Source of the DNA: Halomonas sp. HAL1
GTDB lineage: Bacteria; Pseudomonadota; Gammaproteobacteria; Pseudomonadales; Halomonadaceae
Assembly (NCBI RefSeq): GCF_030544485.1
Contig: NZ_CP130611.1
Location: 1-64,000, forward strand
DNA length: 64,000 bases
Direction: 5' to 3'
The notes below the pieces were generated by a model. It had not been told where the DNA came from. It made no database searches and saw nothing but the letters and a program-made list of their open reading frames with translations. Positions 49,833-58,214 of this stretch are shown one piece after another. Positions within the stretch are counted from its first letter, which is position 1. Each line of letters opens with the position of its first letter. The position numbers and the translations under genes are program-made.

Positions 49833-50747
49833 ATGGGACATCATCATGATCATCCCCACATTGATCCTGCCTCTGGCGACCGGCGCGTCAGCATCTCCAT
49901 TTGGGCCAATGGGCTCTTAACCATCGCTCAAATTGTCGGTGGCATTATGGCGGGAAGCCTATCGCTGATCGCTGATGCGTTACATAACTTTTCAGACATG
50001 GCAGCGTTAGTCATTGCCTTTGCTGCTCGTAAAATCGCCAGACGGCCTGCCGATGCGCATATGACCTTTGGCTATGGCCGCATCGAGATAGTGGCAGCAC
50101 TCATCAATTACACCACCCTCATTATTGTTGGCGTCTACCTGATTTACGAAGGCGCTATGCGGATGATCGATCCCCCTGAGATAGAGGGATGGACGATCGT
50201 GATTATTGGTAGCGTTGCGCTTGTCGTCGATGCTCTTACCGCTATGCTCACGTGGTCAATGCAAAAAGAGAGTGTCAATATCCGCGCTCTTTTTCTGCAT
50301 AACTTATCGGATGCGTTTGCCTCCATCGCTGTGATTGTCGGTGGTTCGCTTATTTTACTGTACGACATGCGCTGGGTAGACCCCGCGATCACGATAGGGA
50401 TTGCGCTATATATTCTTTACCTTGCCTTCTCTGAAATTGGTGGCCCTATCCGTACGCTAATGCTGGGATCTCCCCCGGACATTGACGGGCAGGCAGTGGT
50501 TGAGACCGTCCGAAATATCGAGGGAGTCCAGGATATTCACCATGTGCATCTATGGCAGATGCAGGAAAACATGGCAGCCCTTGACTGCCACGTGGTTCTG
50601 ACAGAAACCGGCTGGCAGCAGCTTGAATCCGTCAAAGCAGAGATCAAGGAGCAGCTTAAAATGCGCTTCAGTATTGCTCATTCCAGCCTAGAGTTTGAGC
50701 ATAGTGACCACGCGCATCAAAATGCCGATCTATATGGGCACGAGTGA
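49833..50747 (+). CDS. czcD: CzcD-type CDF zinc/cadmium exporter
   Basis: 304 residues, six helices. Metal site: HNFSD in helix 2 (IADALHNFSDMAAL) and HNLSD in helix 5. His-rich start (MGHHHDHPHIDP) and end (EHSDHAHQNADLYGHE). The C-terminal domain contains HHVHLWQMQENMAALDCHVVL, with Zn-binding His. It exports Zn2+ and Cd2+ in exchange for protons. GAGAGGG lies upstream, and a CadR-type promoter is at 49769. Confidence 0.9.
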   Translation: MGHHHDHPHIDPASGDRRVSISIWANGLLTIAQIVGGIMAGSLSLIADALHNFSDMAALVIAFAARKIARRPADAHMTFGYGRIEIVAALINYTTLIIVGVYLIYEGAMRMIDPPEIEGWTIVIIGSVALVVDALTAMLTWSMQKESVNIRALFLHNLSDAFASIAVIVGGSLILLYDMRWVDPAITIGIALYILYLAFSEIGGPIRTLMLGSPPDIDGQAVVETVRNIEGVQDIHHVHLWQMQENMAALDCHVVLTETGWQQLESVKAEIKEQLKMRFSIAHSSLEFEHSDHAHQNADLYGHE

Positions 50748-50860
50748 CAGACCGAGGCCGACTCCCGGCTCAGGTAGGTAGCGAGCGGCTTACTCTCATA
50801 GCGATTGGCTTATTTTTCAACCCTACTTTTCCACCCCATCGTTGAGACAGAGAGAGAAAC

Positions 50861-51538
50861 ATGTTCAAAAAAGCGTCTTTTATATTGGCCGGTACGTTAA
50901 TGCTGACCGCTGCAATCGTCGCCGTATCGAAACCTGCCCTCTTAGGCATGCAAGCTCAGGCAGCAAAGGAGAGCGGTGTCCAGGCAGAGGACTCCTTGGT
51001 GCGCTCACACTCCCCCATCTTGGGGCGAGAAGACGCGCCGGTGACGATTGTGGAATTCTTCGATCCGGCTTGCGAAGCCTGCCGTGCTTTCTACCCCCTG
51101 ACAAAAAGTATTCTGGAAACCTACCCAGAAAAAGTGCGGCTCATCGTGCGCTACACTCCTTTCCACGGCGACGTATCTGATAAGGCCATTCGGGTATTAG
51201 AAGTCGCTCGTCGTCAGGGCGTCTTTGAACCGGTACTTGAGAGGCTGCTGGCTCGCCAGGATCAATGGGCTTCACATGGCAGTTTTGATGAATCCGCTAT
51301 CCTCGATATCGCGAGCCAAGGGGGCCTTGATTTAGCGGCTGCCGAAGAGCAACTGACTTCTGCTGAGGTGCAGGCGGTGATTGACCAAGACATGGCGGAT
51401 GTCAGAGCCAATCAGATTCGCCAAACACCCACCTTTTTTGTCAATGGCGAGCCTTTAGACCCCTTTGGTATGCAAGAGCTGATTGATGCCGTTGAGAGTG
51501 AAGTAGCGGAGATCTCTGGGGAAGAGGATGGCCAGTGA
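50861..51538 (+). CDS. dsbA: DsbA-family periplasmic thiol oxidase
   Basis: 225 residues: signal/anchor helix (to about 30), thioredoxin fold with CEAC (FFDPACEACRAFYPL), helical insert and the cis-Pro loop IRQTPTFFVNGEPL. This is the DsbA/Com1 style, introducing or exchanging disulfides in the periplasm. It starts a two-gene unit with an M23 peptidase (TGATG overlap) behind the CDF pump. Unlike the reducing thiol enzymes elsewhere in the window, this one is probably oxidising. Confidence 0.85.
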   Translation: MFKKASFILAGTLMLTAAIVAVSKPALLGMQAQAAKESGVQAEDSLVRSHSPILGREDAPVTIVEFFDPACEACRAFYPLTKSILETYPEKVRLIVRYTPFHGDVSDKAIRVLEVARRQGVFEPVLERLLARQDQWASHGSFDESAILDIASQGGLDLAAAEEQLTSAEVQAVIDQDMADVRANQIRQTPTFFVNGEPLDPFGMQELIDAVESEVAEISGEEDGQ

Positions 51539-52527
51539 TGCAGCGCTGGTGGTTACTAGGCTTGGTGGGCTTGTACCCCTTGCTAGCCGAAGCCAATTGG
51601 CAAACGCACCTGTCATTGCCGCCGTCTGAACTTAGCCCTGTCAGGTTACAGGCGGCTAGCGAGCAAGAAGGCACATTACCGCTCGATAGCGTTGATACCC
51701 TAACCTTTGGGCGTGATGTCGTCATTGATACCACCCTCTACGAGGCCTTGGCAGCAGAAGGTGTCCCAACGCGTTTCGCCACTAAACTGGAAACACTGCT
51801 CAGCGAGTTTATCGCAGCGCCGCTGGAGTTTTCTGGCAGTGAACGTATTCAATTAGTGTGGGAGGAAGATCGACGCCAGGACGGCACCCGTGTTGGGCCA
51901 CCACGCCTCAGTTATGCCGCTCTGCCTGATCAGGCAGAGCCCTTGGAGGTCATATGGCCGGTCACCCAAAAGGGGGACGTAGCTCTTTTCAAAAGCGACA
52001 CCCTGCTAGGCACGTTGCGGTTGCCCGTGCTTAGTGCCCGCTTAACGTCTCGCTTTGGGAATCGGCGACATCCTGTGTATGGAGGGATGCGTCCTCATAA
52101 TGGAATTGACTTGGCTGCGCCGACAGGTACGCCGGTCATTGCCACCGCACCTGGGCGCGTATCCTTTATGGGTCGCCAAGGTGGATACGGGCAGGTGATC
52201 GAGGTGGAACACGACACAGGGGCCATTAGTCGCTACACACACCTTAGCCGATTCTCCCCACAGCTAGTGGTTGGGGATTTAGTCAACGCGGGAGAGCCGC
52301 TCGGAGAGGTGGGTTCGTCCGGGGTCGCCACGGGCCCCAACCTGCATTACGAAGTGAGAGTCAATGACCAGCCTGTTGATCCCCTTGGTCAAGGTCAACG
52401 CATCATGCTGGGCAAACAGCCGACTCAAAGTGAATATCAAGCATCACTTTACGGGGCAAGAGATCGCTTGGAACAAGCTATCGGCACGGCGTCCCTTTAT
52501 GACTTGATCTCGTTTAACGAGCCGTAA
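51538..52527 (+). CDS. M23-family metallopeptidase (peptidoglycan)
   Basis: 329 residues with a signal peptide (to AEANW). After an N-terminal beta domain (about 25-150), the LytM core has RHPVYGGMRPHNGIDLAAPTGTP (first His and Asp) and NLHYEVR (HxH-type ligand), with YTHL between. These zinc enzymes cut peptide cross-links, or in degenerate form regulate amidases. The catalytic set looks complete. The start ATG overlaps the dsbA stop. A cell-wall role in metal tolerance is inferred. Confidence 0.85.
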   Translation: MQRWWLLGLVGLYPLLAEANWQTHLSLPPSELSPVRLQAASEQEGTLPLDSVDTLTFGRDVVIDTTLYEALAAEGVPTRFATKLETLLSEFIAAPLEFSGSERIQLVWEEDRRQDGTRVGPPRLSYAALPDQAEPLEVIWPVTQKGDVALFKSDTLLGTLRLPVLSARLTSRFGNRRHPVYGGMRPHNGIDLAAPTGTPVIATAPGRVSFMGRQGGYGQVIEVEHDTGAISRYTHLSRFSPQLVVGDLVNAGEPLGEVGSSGVATGPNLHYEVRVNDQPVDPLGQGQRIMLGKQPTQSEYQASLYGARDRLEQAIGTASLYDLISFNEP

Positions 52528-52639
52528 CCACTCGTGCTTAACAACGTTGCATGGTTGGTGAGTAACGTGAACGTGCGCTTGTCTCGTTATGGAACCCAAG
52601 CCGTGTAATCACTCATCTATCACAACACAGGTAATCGGT

Positions 52640-53422
52640 ATGGAAGAGGTTTCTCCCGTCACCATGGGGGGTATTGGCAAGCCTTGCGGCGGGCTTGATG
52701 ACGGCTGTCGGTGCGCTCCCCGTTTTGTTTACCAAAACACCGAATCGTAGTGTACGCGATTTAGCGTTGGGGTTCGCCGCTGGCGTCATGCTAGCGGCCT
52801 CTTTCTTCTCACTGATCATACCCTCCTTAGAAGCCTCGGAGCTGCGTTATTGAGGTAGCGTTGTGCCGGCTGCCATTGCTTGTGCGGCCATTTTGCTAGG
52901 GATTGGAACGGTCGCACTACTGAACGAGCTCTTACCTCATGAACACTTCGAACAGGGTCGAGAAGGGCCGGAGGCTACCTCACTACGCCGTATCTGGTTG
53001 TTTATTATTGCCATTACGATACACAACCTGCCAGTGGGGCTGGCCGTTGGCGTGGCCTTCGGCGCAGGGGGAAGCGAAGGAGGCATGCCGCTGGCGATTG
53101 GCATTGGACTTCAGAATGCCCCGGAGGGACTGGCCGTAGCAATATCGCTGCTAAGCGTGGGCTATTCACGTTGGCGGTCTTGGACGATTGCCGCCCTTAC
53201 GGGTCTTGTTGAGCCGTTGGGGGCTTATTAGGCGCTGGGGTCGTCAGCATGTCGCAAGCGTTACTTCCCTGGGGATTGGCCTTTGCGGCGGGAGCGATGT
53301 TGTATGTGATCAGTCATGAGATTATTCCCGAAACTCATCGGGGTGGGCACCAAAAAAAGACCACGCTGGGCCTTTCCATCGGATTGGTACTCATGCTGTT
53401 CTTGGATGTCTCGCTGGGCTAA
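52640..53422 (+). pseudogene. ZIP-family metal transporter, disrupted at three points
   Basis: Three pieces join to a ZupT-like protein. (1) ATG 52640 MEEVSPVTM, then GVLASLAAGLMTAVG after a one-base shift in a G6 run at about 52666. (2) An in-frame TGA at 52851-52853 between SLEASELRY and GSVVPAAIACAA; then LLPHEHFEQG, ITIHNLPVGLAVGVAFG and GLQNAPEGLAVAISLL, the metal-binding helices. (3) A shift in a G5 run at about 53226, then GLLGAGVVSMSQ and HEIIPETHRGG to TAA 53422. It would import Zn2+ or Fe2+. Its loss fits selection under metal stress, though two lesions are in homopolymers. Confidence 0.72.
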
Positions 53423-53446
53423 CGCATTAGGGGGCGAGTGTTGATT

Positions 53447-53905
53447 CTAACCCAAGTCGTGGGCCCCTCCATGTGAGTTTTCTGTGATACAGAGCTGATG
53501 ATCACTGATGACCTCAATAATTCGGCAGCTTTCCACTTTGCCACCGGCACACTGCGTGACCATCCGTTGAAGCTCCTCACGCAGTGCGGACAGTCGTTGA
53601 AGGCGGGACTCCACTTTCTTTAGGTGATGTGTGGCGATGGCATCGACTTCTTGGCAAGGCATATCAGGTTGATCTGACATGGCCAAAAGCTCTCGCACTG
53701 ACTCCACTGAAAAGCCAAAGTCTCGGGCATGACGAATAAAGGTCAAACGCCGCACAGCGTCGTCTCCATAGCGGCGCTGTCCTCCGCCGGTTCGGGTCGC
53801 ATCGCGCAGCAACCCAATACGCTCGTAATAACGAACCGTTTCAGGTTTGCAATCGGCTCGTCGTGCTAACTCACCAATGCTGATACTTTGGCCGATCATC
53901 GACAT
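53447..53905 (-). CDS. cadR: CadR/PbrR-like MerR regulator (Cd/Pb/Zn)
   Basis: 152 residues from ATG 53905, with AAGGAG upstream. Winged helix: ISIGELARRADCKPETVRYYERIGLL. Metal ligands: Cys84 (MPCQEVD) at the divalent-sensor position, and Cys119 and Cys127 (TQCAGGKVESCRII). His and Cys in the tail (DHQLC, SHGGAHD) recall the second site of CadR. It is divergent from cadA and would activate the promoters at 49769 and 53928 by twisting their 19-bp spacers. Confidence 0.88.
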   Translation of the reverse strand: MSMIGQSISIGELARRADCKPETVRYYERIGLLRDATRTGGGQRRYGDDAVRRLTFIRHARDFGFSVESVRELLAMSDQPDMPCQEVDAIATHHLKKVESRLQRLSALREELQRMVTQCAGGKVESCRIIEVISDHQLCITENSHGGAHDLG

Positions 53906-53927
53906 GGTAAAACTCCTTATGCAGGGC

Positions 53928-53958
53928 TTGAAGCTGTAGTTGCTACAAGGTTTACACT
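53928..53958 (+). promoter_or_regulatory. CadR/PbrR-type MerR promoter of cadA
   Basis: -35 TTGAAG (53928-53933), 19-bp spacer with CTGTAGTTGCTACAAGG, -10 TACACT (53953-53958). The dyad is centred on GTTGC, as in CadR and PbrR operators. It starts cadA-lspA-lnt-ldt. Confidence 0.8.
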
Positions 53959-53991
53959 TCAAAACCATAGCCCATTGGGAGGAGAGGCACC

Positions 53992-56178
53992 ATGAAAACA
54001 TCGACGCCGACAACAGCGCCTACCACCTTGACGCTGTATGTCGAAGGCATGGACTGCGGCGGTTGTGAGCGCAAGGTTGTGTCGGCGCTAGAGCGGCTGG
54101 ACGGCATTGAGGAAGTAACGGCAAGCTCGGTCACGGGATCGGTGAAGATTCATCACCACGATCACGGGGCCCCCTCGCGAAAGACCATTGATGGCATACT
54201 GAACGAACTAGGCTATCAAGTGGCTTCCCATGATGGCCAAACACACGCATCTGGCTCTGCATCCCCTTGGTGGCAAACCGCTAAAGGGCGCTTGGTCATT
54301 ATCACAGGAAATCTGCTGATCGTAGCCTTCGCGCTTCGTTTAGCATGGCCTGCGCTGGGTAATGTGCCTTTCATTCTGGCCACGCTGGTCGGCTTAATGC
54401 CCATTGCGCAGAGTGCCTGGGGCGCCCTCAAGATGCGCAACCCCTTTACCATCGAGATGCTGATGTGCATCGCTGCGCTTGGCGCATTGGCCATCAATGC
54501 TGCCGCTGAAGCTGCGATGGTCGTGTTCTTGTTCGCCGTAGGTGAGCTACTCGAAGGGGTAGCTGCTTCACGGGCGCGCCGCAGTATCTCAGCCTTGGCA
54601 AATTTAACACCCTCAACGGCGAGGCTGATGGACAATGGCCATCTGCGTGACGTCTCGGCGGAGTCACTTAAACCCGGCCAGCGTGTGCTGGTGCGGCCCG
54701 GTGATCGCGTTCCCTGCGATGGACGCATCCTGGTGGGCACCTCCGACATTGACGAGTCGCCGGTAAACGGCGAGTCCATCCCCCGTTCGCGAGCGCCTGG
54801 TGATGACATTTTTGCTGGCACAGTGAATCTTGATGCCGCCCTGGAGGTGGAGGTAACACGAGGCGCTGATGACAATACGATCGCACGCGTTATTCGCCTG
54901 GTTGAAGAAGCACAGGCCGCCAAGGCACCGATAGCACGCTTTATTGATCGTTTTGCGTATTACTATATGCCCGCCGTCGTCTTACTCGCCCTACTGATGG
55001 CGATAGTGCCACCGCTGGTATCGACCATAGCATGGTCGGAGTCGATTTACCGTGCGTTAGCATTGCTGTTAATCGCATGCCCCTGCGCGTTAGTCATTTC
55101 CACCCCAGCCGCCATCGCCGCAGGTCTCTCGGCGGGCGCTCGGCGCGGCCTACTGATCAAAGGGGGAGCCGTTCTTGAACAGTTAGGTAAGCTTCGCTTG
55201 GTGGCATTAGACAAGACGGGCACCCTGACTGCGGGTACCCCAAGAGTCACAGATGTGGAGTCTTGGATCGCTGAGGAAGACGATAACAGCGTATTGCGGC
55301 TCGCCGCCGCGATAGAGCGAGATTCCAGTCACCCTATCGCCACGGCTATCGTTGATCATGCCCGACAGTCGGGCCTAAACCTCCCCACCGTCATCGGCAG
55401 CCGCGCTCTGGCGGGGCGCGGAGTCTCCGGCCAGGTGGAGGGTCGCGAGCTGAGCTTAATGACGCCTCGCCACCTTCACGAGCAGGTCATCCTTGATGAA
55501 AGTCTCAGTGCTCGGATTGTCGCGTTAGAAGAAGCCGGCAAGAGCCTCGCTCTCCTCGTTGAAGGCGAGCGTTTGTTGGGCTTGATCGCTGTTCGCGATG
55601 AGCCACGCGAAGATGCCCTTGAAGGCCTAGCGGCGCTATCCCGCTTAGGCGTACAGGCGGTCATGCTCAGCGGTGATAATGCCCGCACCGTCGCTGCCAC
55701 TGGGGGTCGCTTAGGCATTGAAGCGTACGGCGAACTGATGCCTGAAGACAAGGCAGCGTATGTTCGAGACTGGCAAGCGGCAGGCCGTGGCCCCATCGGT
55801 AAAGTAGGCGATGGCATCAACGATGCACCGGCACTCGCGGCAGCCGATGTCGGTATCGCGATGGGGGGCGGCACGGATGTGGCGTTGGAAACCGCCGATG
55901 CAGCCTTGCTCAAGAACCGCGTTACCGGCATTGCCGAACTGATAGATCTCTCTTGTGCCACGCTGCGCAATGTGAAAACCAACGTTGTTCTCGCCCTTGG
56001 CTTAAAAGCCATTTTCCTAGTCACGACGGCTCTGGGTATTACCGGCATGTGGATTGCGGTAATGGCCGATACCGGTGCTACCGTTCTGGTGACGTTGAAC
56101 GCCATGCGACTGCTGGGTTACCGCTTTTCGCCCAATACCGCGTTGACAGGCCTGTCACAAGGAAAAGTAACCTCATGA
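53992..56178 (+). CDS. cadA: Zn/Cd/Pb-exporting P1B-2 ATPase
   Basis: 728 residues. One HMA domain with EGMDCGGCERKV (about 19-25). CPC in LIACPCALVISTP (about 362), DKTGTLTAG (about 406), MLSGDN and VGDGINDAPALAAADVG. The helix after the core has LGLKAIFL (Lys) and the last one VMADTGATVLVTLNAMRLL (Asp-Thr-Gly), the P1B-2 signature for Zn2+, Cd2+ and Pb2+. Its stop overlaps lspA as ATGA, which ties pump and signal peptidase together, as in the pbr lead operon of Cupriavidus. Confidence 0.94.
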   Translation: MKTSTPTTAPTTLTLYVEGMDCGGCERKVVSALERLDGIEEVTASSVTGSVKIHHHDHGAPSRKTIDGILNELGYQVASHDGQTHASGSASPWWQTAKGRLVIITGNLLIVAFALRLAWPALGNVPFILATLVGLMPIAQSAWGALKMRNPFTIEMLMCIAALGALAINAAAEAAMVVFLFAVGELLEGVAASRARRSISALANLTPSTARLMDNGHLRDVSAESLKPGQRVLVRPGDRVPCDGRILVGTSDIDESPVNGESIPRSRAPGDDIFAGTVNLDAALEVEVTRGADDNTIARVIRLVEEAQAAKAPIARFIDRFAYYYMPAVVLLALLMAIVPPLVSTIAWSESIYRALALLLIACPCALVISTPAAIAAGLSAGARRGLLIKGGAVLEQLGKLRLVALDKTGTLTAGTPRVTDVESWIAEEDDNSVLRLAAAIERDSSHPIATAIVDHARQSGLNLPTVIGSRALAGRGVSGQVEGRELSLMTPRHLHEQVILDESLSARIVALEEAGKSLALLVEGERLLGLIAVRDEPREDALEGLAALSRLGVQAVMLSGDNARTVAATGGRLGIEAYGELMPEDKAAYVRDWQAAGRGPIGKVGDGINDAPALAAADVGIAMGGGTDVALETADAALLKNRVTGIAELIDLSCATLRNVKTNVVLALGLKAIFLVTTALGITGMWIAVMADTGATVLVTLNAMRLLGYRFSPNTALTGLSQGKVTS

Positions 56179-56678
56179 GAACAGCGCAAAACGATAGCCC
56201 CTTACGTCGTTGGCCATGGTTCACATTTGCTTGCGTGATGACTCTAGCCGATCAACTGGTCAAAGAAATTGTGCATGCCCAGATGTCGTTTGGCCAAGTC
56301 ATTCCGCTAACGCCGTTTTTTAACTGGGTTTATACCGGGAATACAGGAGCCGCTTTCAGCTTTCTCGCGGAGGCAGGTGGTTGGCAGCGCTACCTCTTTC
56401 TTGGTTTAGCGTTGGTGGTCGTCGTCGTATTGCTCGTGCAGCTATGCAAACCCCTGTCGCGCTTGGAGGCCTGTGCGTACAGTTTGATTCTTGGCGGCGC
56501 ACTCGGTAATACCGTTGATCGCTTAGCGCGTGGGTACGTCGTCGACTATCTGGACGTTTACTGGGGCGAATGGCATTGGCCCGCCTTTAACATGGCCGAT
56601 ATCGCGCTATTTGCAGGTGTAGCGGTATACGCAGTGGCGTTATGGCGTGAGCGTCCTGCTTTTAAGCGCACTGAGTAA
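56175..56678 (+). CDS. lspA: Lipoprotein signal peptidase II (LspA, PbrC-like)
   Basis: 167 residues, four helices. The aspartyl protease motifs are complete: NTVDRLARGYVVDYLDVYWG, with the first Asp, and NMADIALFAGV with the second; NWVYTGNTGAAFSFL is also typical. It cuts signal peptides before the diacylglyceryl Cys of prolipoproteins. In lead operons an LspA homologue (PbrC) was proposed to help seal Pb2+ phosphate. ATG 56175 overlaps cadA by four bases; longer open frames upstream are shadows of cadA. Confidence 0.93.
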   Translation: MRTAQNDSPLRRWPWFTFACVMTLADQLVKEIVHAQMSFGQVIPLTPFFNWVYTGNTGAAFSFLAEAGGWQRYLFLGLALVVVVVLLVQLCKPLSRLEACAYSLILGGALGNTVDRLARGYVVDYLDVYWGEWHWPAFNMADIALFAGVAVYAVALWRERPAFKRTE

Positions 56679-56682
56679 CGAT

Positions 56683-58212
56683 ATGGATTCGGTCGATCAA
56701 GAAAAAAAATATACGCTTTTTGCTGGGCGACTCTCACCAATAGTCGATTGCGTTGTAGCGCTAGCCGCTGGGGTACTGACCACCTTGAGTGCCGCCCCCT
56801 TTTCCCTATGGTGGCTTGGCCCAGTGGCCGTGGCACTGGTCTATTGGAAGATACAGTCGCTAACGCCCGCCATGGCCACCCTGCGTGGGTGGTGCTATGG
56901 GGTAGGCCTGTTCGGTTCTGGCACATCGTGGGTCTTCGTTGCTATTCACGATTTCGGTGGCACCGGGGCCTTGATGGCGATGCTCCTCACCACTCTTTTT
57001 GTCAGCGCCCTGGCGCTCTTCTTTGCAATCCCCTTTGGGCTCTATCGACGCATCACGGGGCCACGGTTAGCCTGTCTTAGCTTTGCCGGTATGTGGGTGG
57101 TGAGCGAATGGCTACGCACCTGGTTGCTCACCGGCTTTCCCTGGTTATTGCTGGGCACCTCTCAGATAGATTCTCCACTAGCCCCATGGGCGCCCGTTGG
57201 GGGTGTGTACTTGCTGTCACTCATGACCGCACTGACAGGTACGTTAGGGGTAGAGGTACTGCGTCGCCGCTGGGGGTACCTCGTCCCAATTGCCGCCCTG
57301 TGGATCGTTCCATTCCTATTGCCCACCCAATGGACAACCCCGGCCGGAAAGCCCATCCGGGTGGCGTTGCTGCAAGGGAATCTTGATCAGCGCATTAAGT
57401 GGACTGCCCAAGGGCAGCGCGAGGCGATCAGTATCTACACGGCGATGACACGGGAGCAGCCTAGCGATATCGATCTAATCGTTTGGCCGGAGGTGGCACT
57501 TCCCATGTTCGAGCAGGAAGCGCAGTTGATCCTTGAACGGGTGCAATCTGAACTCACCACTGGCACCCACTTGCTGACTGGCATTCTGCAGCGCGACGCC
57601 GAGGGGCTCTATTACAACAGCGTTGTCGGCCTGGGTGATCAGGGCCAGTATCGCAAAGCCCATCTGGTACCCTTCGGCGAGTACCTGCCACTGAAAAATC
57701 TACTCGCTGGCAGCATCGCCTTTTTCGATCTACCAATGCCGAGCATGACCCCAGGGCCAGATAAACAGCCCCCGATACGCGTCGCTGGTACGGCCATTGG
57801 CAACGCCATTTGCTACGAGATCATTTTCGCCGACCGCGTGGCCAAGCAGGCGCGCAATGCCGAGCTGTTACTAACGGTTTCCAACGATACGTGGTTTGGG
57901 CGTTCCATTGGCCCACACCAACATCTTCAAATGGCGCGTCTACGTGCCTTAGAAAATGGCCGTCACATACTTCGAGCTACCAGTAATGGCGTGACGGCCA
58001 TGATCGATTCACAAGGTCACGTCACTGCCCGCGCCCCACAGTTTGAACAGGCCAGTTTAACTGGCGAGGTAACCCCTATGCAGGGCCTAACTCCTTTCAC
58101 ACGCACCGGTAGTGGGCCCGCTTGGATACTCGCCACCTTGCTGACACTGCTCGGATTACAACTGAACTTATCTCGATCCAAAAACGACGCATTAGATGAA
58201 AAAGGAACCTAG
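56683..58212 (+). CDS. lnt: Apolipoprotein N-acyltransferase Lnt (accessory copy)
   Basis: 509 residues from ATG 56683 (MDSVDQEKKY). About seven membrane helices precede the nitrilase-like domain. Its catalytic triad is visible: Glu in WPEVALP, Lys in YRKAHLVPFGEYLP and Cys in GNAICYEIIF. Lnt adds the third acyl chain to lipoproteins, which licenses them for transport to the outer membrane. It starts four bases after the lspA stop. With lspA and the lgt at 24633, it gives this accessory region a full set of lipoprotein-processing enzymes. Confidence 0.92.
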   Translation: MDSVDQEKKYTLFAGRLSPIVDCVVALAAGVLTTLSAAPFSLWWLGPVAVALVYWKIQSLTPAMATLRGWCYGVGLFGSGTSWVFVAIHDFGGTGALMAMLLTTLFVSALALFFAIPFGLYRRITGPRLACLSFAGMWVVSEWLRTWLLTGFPWLLLGTSQIDSPLAPWAPVGGVYLLSLMTALTGTLGVEVLRRRWGYLVPIAALWIVPFLLPTQWTTPAGKPIRVALLQGNLDQRIKWTAQGQREAISIYTAMTREQPSDIDLIVWPEVALPMFEQEAQLILERVQSELTTGTHLLTGILQRDAEGLYYNSVVGLGDQGQYRKAHLVPFGEYLPLKNLLAGSIAFFDLPMPSMTPGPDKQPPIRVAGTAIGNAICYEIIFADRVAKQARNAELLLTVSNDTWFGRSIGPHQHLQMARLRALENGRHILRATSNGVTAMIDSQGHVTARAPQFEQASLTGEVTPMQGLTPFTRTGSGPAWILATLLTLLGLQLNLSRSKNDALDEKGT

Positions 58213-58214
58213 CG

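Noticed and set aside
55953..56678. Extended lspA frame starting inside cadA
   Set aside because: The first 74 codons are a shadow of cadA; ATG 56175 with the ATGA overlap fits LspA length and start.
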